DNA of 64,000 bases. Source: Methanobacteriaceae archaeon (GTDB taxonomy: Archaea; Methanobacteriota; Methanobacteria; Methanobacteriales; Methanobacteriaceae). Position 1 is the stretch's first letter; each line of letters begins with the position of its first letter. A program made the translations under genes and the position numbers. Positions 48,295 to 56,808 of this stretch are shown in pieces. The notes under the pieces were generated by a model. That model was not told the origin of the DNA. It made no database searches and saw nothing but the letters and a program-made list of their open reading frames with translations. The stretch lies in the NCBI GenBank assembly GCA_030656015.1, contig JAUSNX010000002.1, positions 33,839-97,838 of the forward strand, in the 5' to 3' direction.

Positions 48295-50619
48295 ATGACC
48301 ATATTAGGCCTAGTTGATATGGAGGCGGTAATAATTTCGCGAAACTTACAAATAGTTTTTTTATTAACGATTTGCTTAGCATTTCTAAACTCCAATGTTA
48401 TATACGCAGAAACACTAGTAAACGGAACATCAGTAAATGACACTGATATAAACAGTTCTACACCATTAAAAACTTTTGATTCGAATAACACAAACAATCA
48501 AACCAGTGACAGCAATAGCAGTAACAATATTTCAACCAGTACTAATTCTAGTACTCCCCAGACCAGTACCAGCAGTGCATCAGCCAGTGACAACAGTAAC
48601 TCAGCTCACGGTTCTATGTGGGTTAAAGCCAGCGACATGGGAAAAATAAACTTTACCCAAATTAAAGAAGGTGGAATTGAGGACATATTCTTAGAACAGG
48701 CGGCTTTAAATGATGCCAAATATAAGACCAACCTCACCGCATTTTTAAGTAAAGCTAAAAATTCCAGTATTCGAGTAAGTGCCTGGGTAATCTGTTTAAA
48801 ATACAACGAAACTTTCATAGATCCCACCGGTAAGTACAACTACCAGGTTACTACATCCAGCCAAGTAGCTGTGAAAACACCCTACAAATACTACTACAAG
48901 ACCAAAGTGAAAGTGGCCTATCAAAAATCAGTGAAACAGTACTACAAAAGTTACTACAAGTACAAAGGTAAACTGAAGTACAAATTAAAGTACAAATGGG
49001 TAAAAAAGACCTATTACAAGTACGTTTACCAGACCAAGTACACCATAAAGTACAAAACCACTTATCAAACCAAGTACACCACGACTACCAATACCGGGTA
49101 CAATACTACCTATGCCAACAGTTACATCAACAACTTAACTGCGCGAATTGTCAACTACACCAAAATCGATGGAATCAATGGAATACACCTGGATTACATT
49201 AGATACTCTGGAAAAGCATATAACAGTACCAATGGAACGCAAGCCATTACAAATATTGTGGCCAAGATCTCTGCAGCAGTAAAAGCCATTAATCCTTCTG
49301 CTCTTCTCTCTGCAGCACTCATGCCTGAGACCGGAAGCAACGCCTATTACTATGGACAGGATTACCCTGCTCTGGGAAAGTATCTCGATGTTCTGGTCCC
49401 TATGATTTACAAGGGAAATTACAAGGAAGATGCTTCTTGGATTGCATCGGTAACCAAGTACATATCCACCCATTCTAATGGTAAGCCTGTTTGGGCCGGT
49501 ATAATGACCTATGAATCTGATTCTAACCCCACACCTTTAGGATCGGCTGAGTTACTTAATGATACTCAAACTGCTTTAAATAATGGTGCCACAGGATATA
49601 CGCTCTTTAGATACGGTAATGTTTTGAACAGCGATTTCTTTAACTATTCAGGGAATTTAGCTATAAATTCAACGGCACATACCAACACCTCTTCGGAATC
49701 TGCCGGAAATACTACTTCCAGTATTATCTCCCTGGCAGCTATTGAAAGTGCGGCCAGTTCCCTCAAATCATTCATAGAAACCAATAACAGACTTCCTAAT
49801 TACGTAACCGTGAATTCCCAGCAGTTAAAAGTTAGTGAATTCCTATGCCTCATGGCTAATGGAATTTTAAACTTAAATAGCGGGAAAAACAGCGGTGTAG
49901 GGCAAAAAACATTATCCAGTGATCCAACATCCAGTGGAAGTACCTTAAGTGGTAATTTGTATCTAAGTGACTATGTGAGTCTAGCTCAAAGTATAGTGAA
50001 CTACATCAATACTAACCATGCAGCTCCAGGTTCTATGAGCACTTCTCTAGGAAATATGCAATTTAAAACCATGGTTTATTCCCTGGCCAAGATTCTGAAT
50101 TTCCAGAGTTTGAATGATCGTTTACCTAGCTATGTAACCATTGACGACACCGTATATCAGAACAGTACCATTCAGTACTTGCAACCAACTAAAAACTGTC
50201 AATCCACAGACTCTAATATTACGGCCCTGGCATCTTCTCTAACCAGCGGGCTAACCAGTACCCTGGCCAAAGCTACAGCCATATTTAACTGGGTTCGAAA
50301 CAACACCAGTTACAGTTTCTACTACAATACCAAGTACGGAGCAGTGAATACCTTGAAAAACAAGGTTGGAAACTGTGTGGACCTTTCCCATCTTTTAGTG
50401 GCCCTTTCCCGGGCCGCAGGAATTGCAGCCAAATATGTGCATGCCGACGCCACTTTTACCAGTGGTAATGTCTATGGACACGTTTGGGCGGAGTTTCTCA
50501 TAGATGGGGCCTGGGTTAAAGCTGATGCAACCAGTAATAGTAATTCTCTGGGTAACATAACCAATTGGAATACGGCAACTGCTAAGATGAAAGGAACATA
50601 CGCAGAACTGCCATTTTAG
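48295..50619 (+). CDS. Secreted candidate bifunctional pseudomurein hydrolase: TIM-barrel, pseudomurein-binding repeats, transglutaminase-like peptidase
   Basis: The start is ATG 48295, or ATG 48319 eight codons later. A signal peptide (LQIVFLLTICLAFLNSNVIYA) is followed by a Ser/Thr/Asn-rich linker to residue ~105. Residues ~105-460 are a TIM-barrel glycoside-hydrolase-like domain with the GH motif GIHLDYIRYSG and APMIYKG-like LVPMIYKG. This is interrupted at ~185-280 by a Tyr/Lys-rich tract. Residues ~475-630 hold two pseudomurein-binding repeats (SFIETNNRLPNYVTVNSQQL; ...LNDRLPSYVTIDD). The C-terminus is a transglutaminase-fold domain with NCVDLSH, YGHVWAE and KADAT supplying a Cys-His-Asp triad, as in pseudomurein endoisopeptidases. 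It may cut both glycan and peptide of the wall; activity is inferred. Confidence 0.8.
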   Translation: MTILGLVDMEAVIISRNLQIVFLLTICLAFLNSNVIYAETLVNGTSVNDTDINSSTPLKTFDSNNTNNQTSDSNSSNNISTSTNSSTPQTSTSSASASDNSNSAHGSMWVKASDMGKINFTQIKEGGIEDIFLEQAALNDAKYKTNLTAFLSKAKNSSIRVSAWVICLKYNETFIDPTGKYNYQVTTSSQVAVKTPYKYYYKTKVKVAYQKSVKQYYKSYYKYKGKLKYKLKYKWVKKTYYKYVYQTKYTIKYKTTYQTKYTTTTNTGYNTTYANSYINNLTARIVNYTKIDGINGIHLDYIRYSGKAYNSTNGTQAITNIVAKISAAVKAINPSALLSAALMPETGSNAYYYGQDYPALGKYLDVLVPMIYKGNYKEDASWIASVTKYISTHSNGKPVWAGIMTYESDSNPTPLGSAELLNDTQTALNNGATGYTLFRYGNVLNSDFFNYSGNLAINSTAHTNTSSESAGNTTSSIISLAAIESAASSLKSFIETNNRLPNYVTVNSQQLKVSEFLCLMANGILNLNSGKNSGVGQKTLSSDPTSSGSTLSGNLYLSDYVSLAQSIVNYINTNHAAPGSMSTSLGNMQFKTMVYSLAKILNFQSLNDRLPSYVTIDDTVYQNSTIQYLQPTKNCQSTDSNITALASSLTSGLTSTLAKATAIFNWVRNNTSYSFYYNTKYGAVNTLKNKVGNCVDLSHLLVALSRAAGIAAKYVHADATFTSGNVYGHVWAEFLIDGAWVKADATSNSNSLGNITNWNTATAKMKGTYAELPF

Positions 50620-50644
50620 AAAGACCATTGGTCTTTCTTTTTTC
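50618..50644 (+). terminator. Hairpin-plus-T terminator overlapping the stop codon
   Basis: AGAAAGACC (50618-50626), loop ATT, GGTCTTTCT (50630-50638), then T residues: a perfect 9-bp stem with U tail. It begins within the stop codon of the wall-protein gene. Confidence 0.7.
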
Positions 50645-50794
50645 ATTTTTTTTATAATTTCTTGCTTTTACTTAAAAGAAAAATCAGTTTAATCTGGACG
50701 AGTAATGAACTTTCCTAAATTTAATAGCATTTAAAAGATAGGAAGAAATTCCTAAAATTAGGAAAATAATGGCCGTATTAAATCTAGTAGTTAC

Positions 50795-50992
50795 CTAGCC
50801 CATTAATAGGCCCTTTAAAAAGGATATGTCCAGAATCCAGCCCAACAAAATAATTATAGACCGTAATGTTAATGCTGATGAAAGAATTTTAGATATTTTA
50901 AATGTTTTTTCAATCCAGGGCGAATAAAAGTTACTCTCATAATCTTCTTCATCCGTGATTAATGGAGTTTTATCCCTTTGATAATTTTTCAT
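50795..50992 (-). CDS. Small membrane protein, unknown
   Basis: A 65-residue protein has a strong ribosome site (GGGGGAGTGA immediately before ATG), which supports a real gene. The N-terminal 35 residues are polar and acidic (TPLITDEEDYESNFYS). One C-terminal membrane helix or hairpin (LSSALTLRSIIILLGWILDI) follows. It is not recognised. It lies between two cell-surface genes on the opposite strand. Confidence 0.55.
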   Translation of the reverse strand: MKNYQRDKTPLITDEEDYESNFYSPWIEKTFKISKILSSALTLRSIIILLGWILDISFLKGLLMG

Positions 50993-51370
50993 TCACTCCC
51001 CCCAAAAAAATGGAAGTTAATAATTAATTAGTTCTGGTTAAATTAGTTCTGGTGTATAATAAATTTTGTTAAAATAAACTATTTTCTCCCTTACCAAGTA
51101 CAACCACACCTTAAATTCACTAGTAGTAAAAATACCAAAAAACACGGCATACTAAGTCAAAAGAAAGCAATCAAGATCACAGAGACTTGACCATGAATAG
51201 AAGTTAGTTCTTATTTTAATTTAACAGATAATCAAACAAGTATTCCACAGTTATCAATTGACACCATATTAAAGACTTAAAATCATCACCGAAAAAAAGA
51301 AATAGTAATATGATAATATATCTTCATACTTACTATTTATTACCTGTCAGGGGTCTAAGAAGGTGGAAAT
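50993..51370. other. Intergenic region upstream of the beta-helix protein
   Basis: These 378 bases contain a short tandem repeat of TTAGTTCTGGT (about 51028-51054) and slightly higher GC between 51090 and 51200, where short open stretches of 20-33 codons occur. They may be remnants of a gene but cannot be identified. The promoter of the beta-helix gene presumably lies at the right end. Confidence 0.4.
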
Positions 51371-53398
51371 TTGAAAATAAAAGCTAATATGGGATCTTTT
51401 AAGGCTTTATTACTTATTGGAATTTTATTTTTTGGTTTTAGTGGTGTATCTGCAGCTCAATGGGAAGTGGGGAGTGGAAAGACTTACACTACAATTCAGT
51501 CAGCAATAGATAATGCAAACACTCTGGATGATGATGTTATCAATGTGCACAGTGGAAGATACACTGAAGATGTTATAGTAAATAAAAAATTAACCCTACA
51601 GGCCAATAAGGGGGATTATGTAGAAATACAAGCCACAAATACAGGATTTACTGTAGTAAATGATAGCACTGGTGATGGAAGTGGAAGCACCATAGATGGA
51701 TTCAAAATAAATAGTTCAACTACTGGTACCGGTGTTAATGTCAGTGCAGACAACTGTAATGTTAAAAATAATGAAATAATTGGAGGTAAAACCGGAATTA
51801 CAGTTTCAGGAAGTAACACTACAATTATAGGTAATGTTATTTCTGGCCAATCAGAAACTGGTATTCTAGGAAACCTTTCCCAGGGTTTCTTCACTGTTTC
51901 TGGAAACCACATATCTAATATAATTGGTCAAGGATCCGTAAATGGAATTACAGTATCTATTAACGGGAGTTTAACTGATTTTAATGCCATGGGAAATACT
52001 ATTACCAACATCAACGCGTTTGGTGTTGGTGGTAGTGTATTTGGAATTCAAGTGGGAAAGAGTAAAGGTGCAGATGGAAATCCAGAAGTGGGCAATGTCA
52101 CCAATTTAATGGTCACTAAAAATATAATTACTGGTATCAATGCCACTAGCGCTATTATGGGAATGGAATTAATAACCAGTAGCATTAATGCTGTGATTTC
52201 TGGCAATGAATTATCCAAATTAACAGGATCTACTGGTAGCTCCGTATACGCTCTTGAAGCCGCTATTATAGGGAATGGCACTGTTTTGGTCTCTAAAAAT
52301 AAAATATCACAAATAAGTGCATATGAACAGGCTGTGGGAATAGTAATTATAGCTTTAGGTGATTTAAAATTACAAGACAACATAGTTGTAAATATTAATA
52401 ATGCTAAGGCAGCAGTGGGGATGTTGGGTCTTGGATTATTTAATAATGCAACTTTAGAAAATAATAGTGTTTATAATATTAACTCCCCTAACATAGCCGC
52501 AGGAATTGTAGGCACAGCTCTAGCAAATCTTAACATGTTGCATAATACAGTAATCGGAGTTAATGGAGCTAATGATGTGGGCATGGTAGCTGCTGGTTTT
52601 AACACCACAATAATTACAGGAAACAACCTGGAAGGAGATGGTTCAGGTAATGGTATTGTAATATGTTCGCCTAATGGAACAATTAACTACAATCGGATTG
52701 CAAACTTTGAATATTACATTCAGAACTTTAAATTTTCATCATTTGGGCCCAGTATCGATGAAATGCTTAAACCCATTGATGATGCCATTAAAAACCATCC
52801 TGAACTGGAACCTATCTTAAAACCCATCCGTGATGATCTGGATAAGATGTTCCATGAACTAGAAAAAAGCAAAACCAAAGCCACTTACAACTGGTATGGG
52901 ACCAATTCACCTCATGCTAATAAATTCTTCGTGGGAACTGGAACTTTAAACTATTATCCATGGTTAGTTTTGAATATTAATGCATACCCCTCCACTATTA
53001 AAGCTGGTGAAACTTCTATTATAACTGCAGATGTTTACACAGATTCAACTGGTGGTGATCACAGTTCTAATGCAGCTATGTTCTTCAGCGGCCCTCAGGT
53101 AACATTCACCACCAACCTGGGAAATGTAGGAAGTAAATCGGTGACAGCCCCCTGGATTAATGGTCTGGCTACTGCTATTTTAAGAGCTGATGAAGGTTCG
53201 GGTATAGCCACGGTAACCGCGAATGATCACCAAGGAGTACAAACTTTAGTAACTATTCTAGGAGCATCCGAGACATCCACATCAAAAGTAAACTCGCAAA
53301 CCATAGGGATGCAAAATACTGGAATTCCAATAGCAGGAATAGTCCTAGCCATTCTGATGGTACTAGGAGGATTTATCAACACCCGTAAAAAAAAATAA
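51371..53398 (+). CDS. Surface-anchored parallel beta-helix protein (adhesin-like)
   Basis: The start is TTG 51371 with AGGTGG 5 nt upstream. A signal peptide (LLLIGILFFGFSGVSA, cleavage near residue 28) precedes residues ~30-470, a right-handed beta-helix of the Beta_helix/NosD type, opening WEVGSGKTYTTIQSAIDNAN and with repeated GN.I and NN.I turns. A linker with NWYGTNSPHANKF, common in methanobacterial adhesin-like proteins, leads to an Ig-like (Big_1-type) domain (~540-640). One C-terminal helix followed by RKKK anchors it. It probably sits on the cell surface; it has no recognised enzyme site. No pseudomurein-binding repeat is visible. Confidence 0.88.
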   Translation: MKIKANMGSFKALLLIGILFFGFSGVSAAQWEVGSGKTYTTIQSAIDNANTLDDDVINVHSGRYTEDVIVNKKLTLQANKGDYVEIQATNTGFTVVNDSTGDGSGSTIDGFKINSSTTGTGVNVSADNCNVKNNEIIGGKTGITVSGSNTTIIGNVISGQSETGILGNLSQGFFTVSGNHISNIIGQGSVNGITVSINGSLTDFNAMGNTITNINAFGVGGSVFGIQVGKSKGADGNPEVGNVTNLMVTKNIITGINATSAIMGMELITSSINAVISGNELSKLTGSTGSSVYALEAAIIGNGTVLVSKNKISQISAYEQAVGIVIIALGDLKLQDNIVVNINNAKAAVGMLGLGLFNNATLENNSVYNINSPNIAAGIVGTALANLNMLHNTVIGVNGANDVGMVAAGFNTTIITGNNLEGDGSGNGIVICSPNGTINYNRIANFEYYIQNFKFSSFGPSIDEMLKPIDDAIKNHPELEPILKPIRDDLDKMFHELEKSKTKATYNWYGTNSPHANKFFVGTGTLNYYPWLVLNINAYPSTIKAGETSIITADVYTDSTGGDHSSNAAMFFSGPQVTFTTNLGNVGSKSVTAPWINGLATAILRADEGSGIATVTANDHQGVQTLVTILGASETSTSKVNSQTIGMQNTGIPIAGIVLAILMVLGGFINTRKKK

Positions 53399-53737
53399 AT
53401 TGATATTAAAATCATTTTCCCCCACCTTTTTATTTATAAGAAATAATAATCTCATATCACCATAAAACCATGTTTTCATATTAAAAAAATAAAAACATTT
53501 ACTAGGCCGCTCTACCGCAATATATTCCTTTATGATATTGAATACCAACTTCTAAGCCTGGAAAAATTAATCATACCCTGTCCTTTTTCAAATATTATTA
53601 GTCGTTTTTTCGTATAATTCATCTTTTTCTAGTTCTTTTAACCTGCGGCTAAAGATTTTAGAATCATTTAGTGCTCCAAAATGTAAAATTAATCCCTCCC
53701 CCGCCAGGTAACAAGAATACTAAAAACCACATAATAG
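53399..53737. other. Intergenic region holding a decayed regulator
   Basis: These 339 bases between the beta-helix gene and the MFS gene contain only the HxlR-like fragment described separately and AT-rich spacer. Confidence 0.5.
53588..53719 (-). pseudogene. Remnant of an HxlR-family transcriptional regulator
   Basis: A 43-codon open stretch between stops encodes, near its end, LHFGALNDSKIFSRRLKELE followed by KDELYEKTTNNI. This resembles the DNA-recognition and wing part of HxlR regulators (the usual text is like ISDKILSRRLKELEEDGLI). No start and no N-terminal helices remain. It lies just downstream of the MFS exporter gene on the same strand; HxlR regulators often control such exporters, so the remnant may be its former regulator. 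Confidence 0.45.
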
Positions 53738-55087
53738 TTACTTTTTACCCTTCCAGGTAACAACCACCCCGAAAAAGCACATTATACTAAATAAGACCAG
53801 GGAAATCTGAGTACATAATATAAAGAGATCGATATTTTCCGGGCCTATAAAGGATCCTCCAATAAATATATTCAAAAGTAATAGGGCAAAGGCCATTCCC
53901 ATTAACTGACCTACCACCCGCATGGTAACTAAAGAAGCTCCCGCCACACCAAAATATTTCTTTTTAACTGAAGAGAATACAATGTTGTTGTTTGGAGTTC
54001 CAAATAGGGCAAATCCAATACCCATCATACTTAAAAGAATGATTATTTCCCAAATCTGGGTATTAATAAAGGCCAGAGCAAATGTAGCCATGGTTACTAT
54101 ACTCATTCCTAGCATGGCCAATTTATAAGGGTCTTTGCGATCAGATAGACGGCCAGCATAGGAAGAGAAAATGGTTATAAAAAGTGGCTGGACAGCTAAG
54201 ATAATTCCGGTAGTGGCCGGGTTTAATTTTAAAGCATATTGAAGATATAAACTTAAAAGAAATATTAAGGGGTAGGCGGCCGTGTAACTGATAAGAGTGG
54301 CCAGGCTATTAAATCCAAAAGTCCTGTTTTTAAATAAGCCCAGGTCAAATACCGGGGTTTCGATTTTATTTTGGTAGAAATAGTAAATTATTCCGGTTAT
54401 TAACCCCGCAGATAGTAAAAATGCGCCATTAATCTCTGGAAGCTGGGTAAGTCCCAGAATAACCAGTACCATGGAAATTCCCAGTATAAAAGTACCTTTA
54501 ATATCAAATTTTTCACCCTGAGCCGGCTTCCATTCTTCTTTAAGTTTAGATGCAGCGTAAGTGGTGATTATTCCCAGAGGAACGTTGAAGAAGAAAATAC
54601 TTCTCCAGCCCAGACTCTCCGTTAAAATTCCTCCGAGAACTGGTCCTAAGAAAAGTCCTAAATATGCTCCAGTGACCGCTATACCCAGGGCACGGCCTCG
54701 TTCCATAACTGGAAAAATCGAGGCTACCATGGCATTAACATTGGCAAATATCATGGCCGATCCAATTCCCTGAATTATTCGGAAGAATAATAGCATCTCA
54801 CCAGAAATCGAAAAACCAGCTAAAAATGAGGATATGGTGAATATAATAATTCCCATCCAGAATATTTTTTTACGGCCATGAATGTCTGAAAATCGACCCA
54901 CGGGAATTAATAAAACGGCCAAGACCAGCAAGTATGCCGTGGGTATCCATCCCATTACAAGAGCATTTATAGAGAGTTCCTGGCTTATTTGTGGAAGGGC
55001 AATATTAATTGAGGAACCTACAAAAGGGGTTAAGAAAGAAGCTAGGAAGGCCAGAATTAATGCAAATGATCGGGTGTCTTTTATCAT
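53738..55087 (-). CDS. MFS transporter, DHA2 (EmrB/QacA-like, 14-helix) family
   Basis: The 449-residue protein has 14 predicted helices. It begins with SFLTPFVGSSINIALPQISQ, and has the MFS motif A loop LIPVGRFSDIHGRKKIF (G-x-x-x-D-x-x-G-R-K), and motif C-like GLFLGPVLGGIL. This subfamily exports drugs and amphiphiles by proton antiport. It is divergent to, and next to, the lasso gene cluster, so export of the peptide is possible but unsupported, since lasso peptides are normally exported by ABC transporters. Confidence 0.88.
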   Translation of the reverse strand: MIKDTRSFALILAFLASFLTPFVGSSINIALPQISQELSINALVMGWIPTAYLLVLAVLLIPVGRFSDIHGRKKIFWMGIIIFTISSFLAGFSISGEMLLFFRIIQGIGSAMIFANVNAMVASIFPVMERGRALGIAVTGAYLGLFLGPVLGGILTESLGWRSIFFFNVPLGIITTYAASKLKEEWKPAQGEKFDIKGTFILGISMVLVILGLTQLPEINGAFLLSAGLITGIIYYFYQNKIETPVFDLGLFKNRTFGFNSLATLISYTAAYPLIFLLSLYLQYALKLNPATTGIILAVQPLFITIFSSYAGRLSDRKDPYKLAMLGMSIVTMATFALAFINTQIWEIIILLSMMGIGFALFGTPNNNIVFSSVKKKYFGVAGASLVTMRVVGQLMGMAFALLLLNIFIGGSFIGPENIDLFILCTQISLVLFSIMCFFGVVVTWKGKK

Positions 55088-55697
55088 GATATCATGGAGT
55101 AAGCAAGAGAATTCGGTATTTAATTTATCAAATGGAAAAAATTTAATTCTTAATTATTTATTAGTACTTTATTTGATAAATTACTTCTCTTAAATTAGGA
55201 GGATATTTTTAGATTATAAATTAAATGGTTAGTACCATATTGTTAAACAAAAGCAATAATGCATTTAAATTTAAATAAAAACCAATGCTAATGGCCCAAA
55301 AATTATTTATAATGTTAGATCCATTAATAATAATAAAAGTTGCTGTTGGCCAGGGTACACACACGTCAACAGTTTGCTTTTTAATTTTATGATAATTTTT
55401 ATTTTTAATTTGACACGAATGTGTATAATTGATGGTGTTTACTTAATGGATTATGATTGTTTTTAATGAACAATGAATTAAATTATATTAAGATTAAATA
55501 TAATCATAGGTGTTAGGTAGAATTATATAATTACCGTACCTGATTTCAAGCATTGCTAAGTATAATTATTGGTTGAAATTAGTTTATTATATTATTTAAT
55601 TTAATAATTAATTTACAAAAATAATATAATTAAAATTGAATATACTAATAGCACATACGATTATTATAATTAAATAACTTTTTTAGAGGAATAAATA
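55088..55697. other. Divergent intergenic region upstream of the lasso B1 gene
   Basis: These 610 bases include an island of clearly higher GC at about 55337-55377, with a stem CTGTTG/CAACAG, and a 35-codon reading frame across it (55285-55392). The rest is AT-rich. A TATA-like AATATACTA at 55639-55648 may serve the lasso B1 gene. Confidence 0.5.
55338..55385. ncRNA. GC-rich stem-loop, candidate structured RNA or short peptide gene
   Basis: In a very AT-rich setting this stretch (GTTGGCCAGGGTACACACAC and flanks) stands out. CTGTTG and CAACAG can pair across a ~17-nt loop, and a T run follows on the plus strand. It could be a leader RNA, a small RNA or the end of the 35-codon frame at 55285-55392. 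The strand cannot be decided. Confidence 0.25.
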
Positions 55698-55976
55698 ATG
55701 ATTATATCCGATTTATCAGTAATTTCAGTAACCAAAGAAGCAGTACACTGCGATTTAGAAGACGAAGTAGTAATTTTAGGCCTGAAAGACGGTGTTTATT
55801 ATGGCCTTAATCCTGTAGGGGCCTTTATATGGAATCTTATTCAAAAACCCATAGCGGTAAAAGAGATTAAAGAGGCCATTTTAAATGAATACGATGTGGA
55901 AGAAGAGGTTTGTGAGAAGGATTTAATAGAGTTACTGGGTAATCTAGAGGAGAAAAATCTTATAGAGGTCTCTTAG
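55698..55976 (+). CDS. Lasso peptide biosynthesis B1: PqqD-family leader-recognition protein
   Basis: The 92-residue protein has the PqqD/RRE fold pattern: ISVTKEAVHCDLEDEVVILG, then LKDGVYYGLNPVGAFIWNLI, and a C-terminal winged-helix-like helix (VCEKDLIELLGNLEEKNLI). In lasso pathways this B1 protein binds the precursor leader and delivers it to B2 and C. AGAGGAATAAATA precedes ATG. It is 163 bp upstream of the B2 gene, and its leader partner is the small gene at 63274-63399 (minus strand). PqqD-like proteins also serve other RiPP systems, but the B2 and C genes nearby specify lasso. Confidence 0.9.
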   Translation: MIISDLSVISVTKEAVHCDLEDEVVILGLKDGVYYGLNPVGAFIWNLIQKPIAVKEIKEAILNEYDVEEEVCEKDLIELLGNLEEKNLIEVS

Positions 55977-56025
55977 AATAATTATAAGTTATTCTCAGGT
56001 ATAGAGGTTTCTTAGAGTTAATTAT
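55961..56025 (+). repeat. Imperfect 25-bp duplication at the end of the B1 gene
   Basis: TATAGAGGTCTCTTAGAATAATTAT at 55961-55985, spanning the stop codon, is repeated with a few changes at 56000-56025. The second copy is noncoding. A further pair of GGTAATTAACTAC-like words follows near 56048-56095. Confidence 0.7.
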
Positions 56026-56139
56026 CTTGATAAAATAGTTATTTCCGGGTAATTAACTACATAATCTGGTTATTAACTACCTAAAACAAATAATAATCTA
56101 TTTCTTTAATTATAATTTCTTATAAGTGAGCAGCTAATT

Positions 56140-56559
56140 ATGACTATTATCCACAGTTTTCTTAAATTAAATAATGAAACTAAATGGCTTCTAATTAAAG
56201 CCCTGGCCACCTTGTGGATAGTTAGAATAATGCTCTGGATATTTTCTTTTGTGCGAATTCAAAGAATAATTAAAGGATTTACTCACAAAAGTGGTAAAAA
56301 TAACATACCATTAGCACGAATTACCTGGGCCACCCAGGTGATGAGTCGTTTCACTCCCCGAGCTACCTGTTTGGTACGGGCCCTGGCTGGTCAGATATTA
56401 TTATCCCAGTATGGATATGATTCTAATATTAAGATTGGGGTTAGTAGGGATAAAGGAGAATTTGAGGCCCATGCCTGGTTAGAACATGATGGTGGAGTTA
56501 TTTTAGGTGAATCAGAGATTGATTATGTTTCTATTTTAGATATGGGAACAGAAAAATAA
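56140..56559 (+). CDS. Lasso peptide biosynthesis B2: transglutaminase-like leader peptidase
   Basis: The 139-residue protein matches lasso B2. A hydrophobic N-terminal segment (ALATLWIVRIMLWIFSFVRI) precedes the transglutaminase-fold part with the nucleophile Cys77 in TPRATCLVRALAGQILL and the catalytic His111 in FEAHAWLEHDGGVILGE. An acidic residue of the triad lies in the following segment. B2 cuts the leader from the precursor, at the bond after the residue following the conserved Thr. GTGAG precedes ATG. It is the second gene in the lasso locus after B1. Confidence 0.9.
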   Translation: MTIIHSFLKLNNETKWLLIKALATLWIVRIMLWIFSFVRIQRIIKGFTHKSGKNNIPLARITWATQVMSRFTPRATCLVRALAGQILLSQYGYDSNIKIGVSRDKGEFEAHAWLEHDGGVILGESEIDYVSILDMGTEK

Positions 56560-56603
56560 GTATAATAATTAAGAGTGCTGCTTATGGATTTTATTGGTAA
56601 AAA

Positions 56604-56674
56604 AAATCTCATCTTAATCTCTTAAAAATCTAACCAGAATTAATAAAACAAATCTCATCTTAATCTCTTAAAAA
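56604..56674 (+). repeat. 25-bp perfect direct repeat upstream of the histidine kinase
   Basis: The word beginning AAATCTCATCTTAATCTCTT occurs identically at 56604-56628 and 56650-56674, a 46-bp period. Its position between B2 and the kinase suggests a duplicated regulatory site, or a recombination scar where the interrupting genes were inserted. Confidence 0.8.
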
Positions 56675-56808
56675 GATATTAAAAATATTTTTTATTTATT
56701 TTTAAACCATTATTGTCAGTTAAAAAGAATTCATTGGCCTTTTTTTAGATATAGTAAAATATATTATCATTAGATTATATATTAAATTAATAATATGAAA
56801 GTTATGTT

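Noticed and set aside
49135..49473. 112-codon minus-strand frame inside the wall hydrolase
   Set aside because: It is antisense to the barrel domain with clear motifs in the opposite strand.
53738..55087. MFS protein as the lasso exporter
   Set aside because: It is divergent from the cluster and next to a decayed regulator of its own; known lasso exporters are ABC transporters, so only adjacency supports it.
55285..55392. Second lasso precursor upstream of B1
   Set aside because: The frame has no Asp/Glu within ring distance of a Gly, no leader motif and no ribosome site; kept only as an unexplained GC-rich island.
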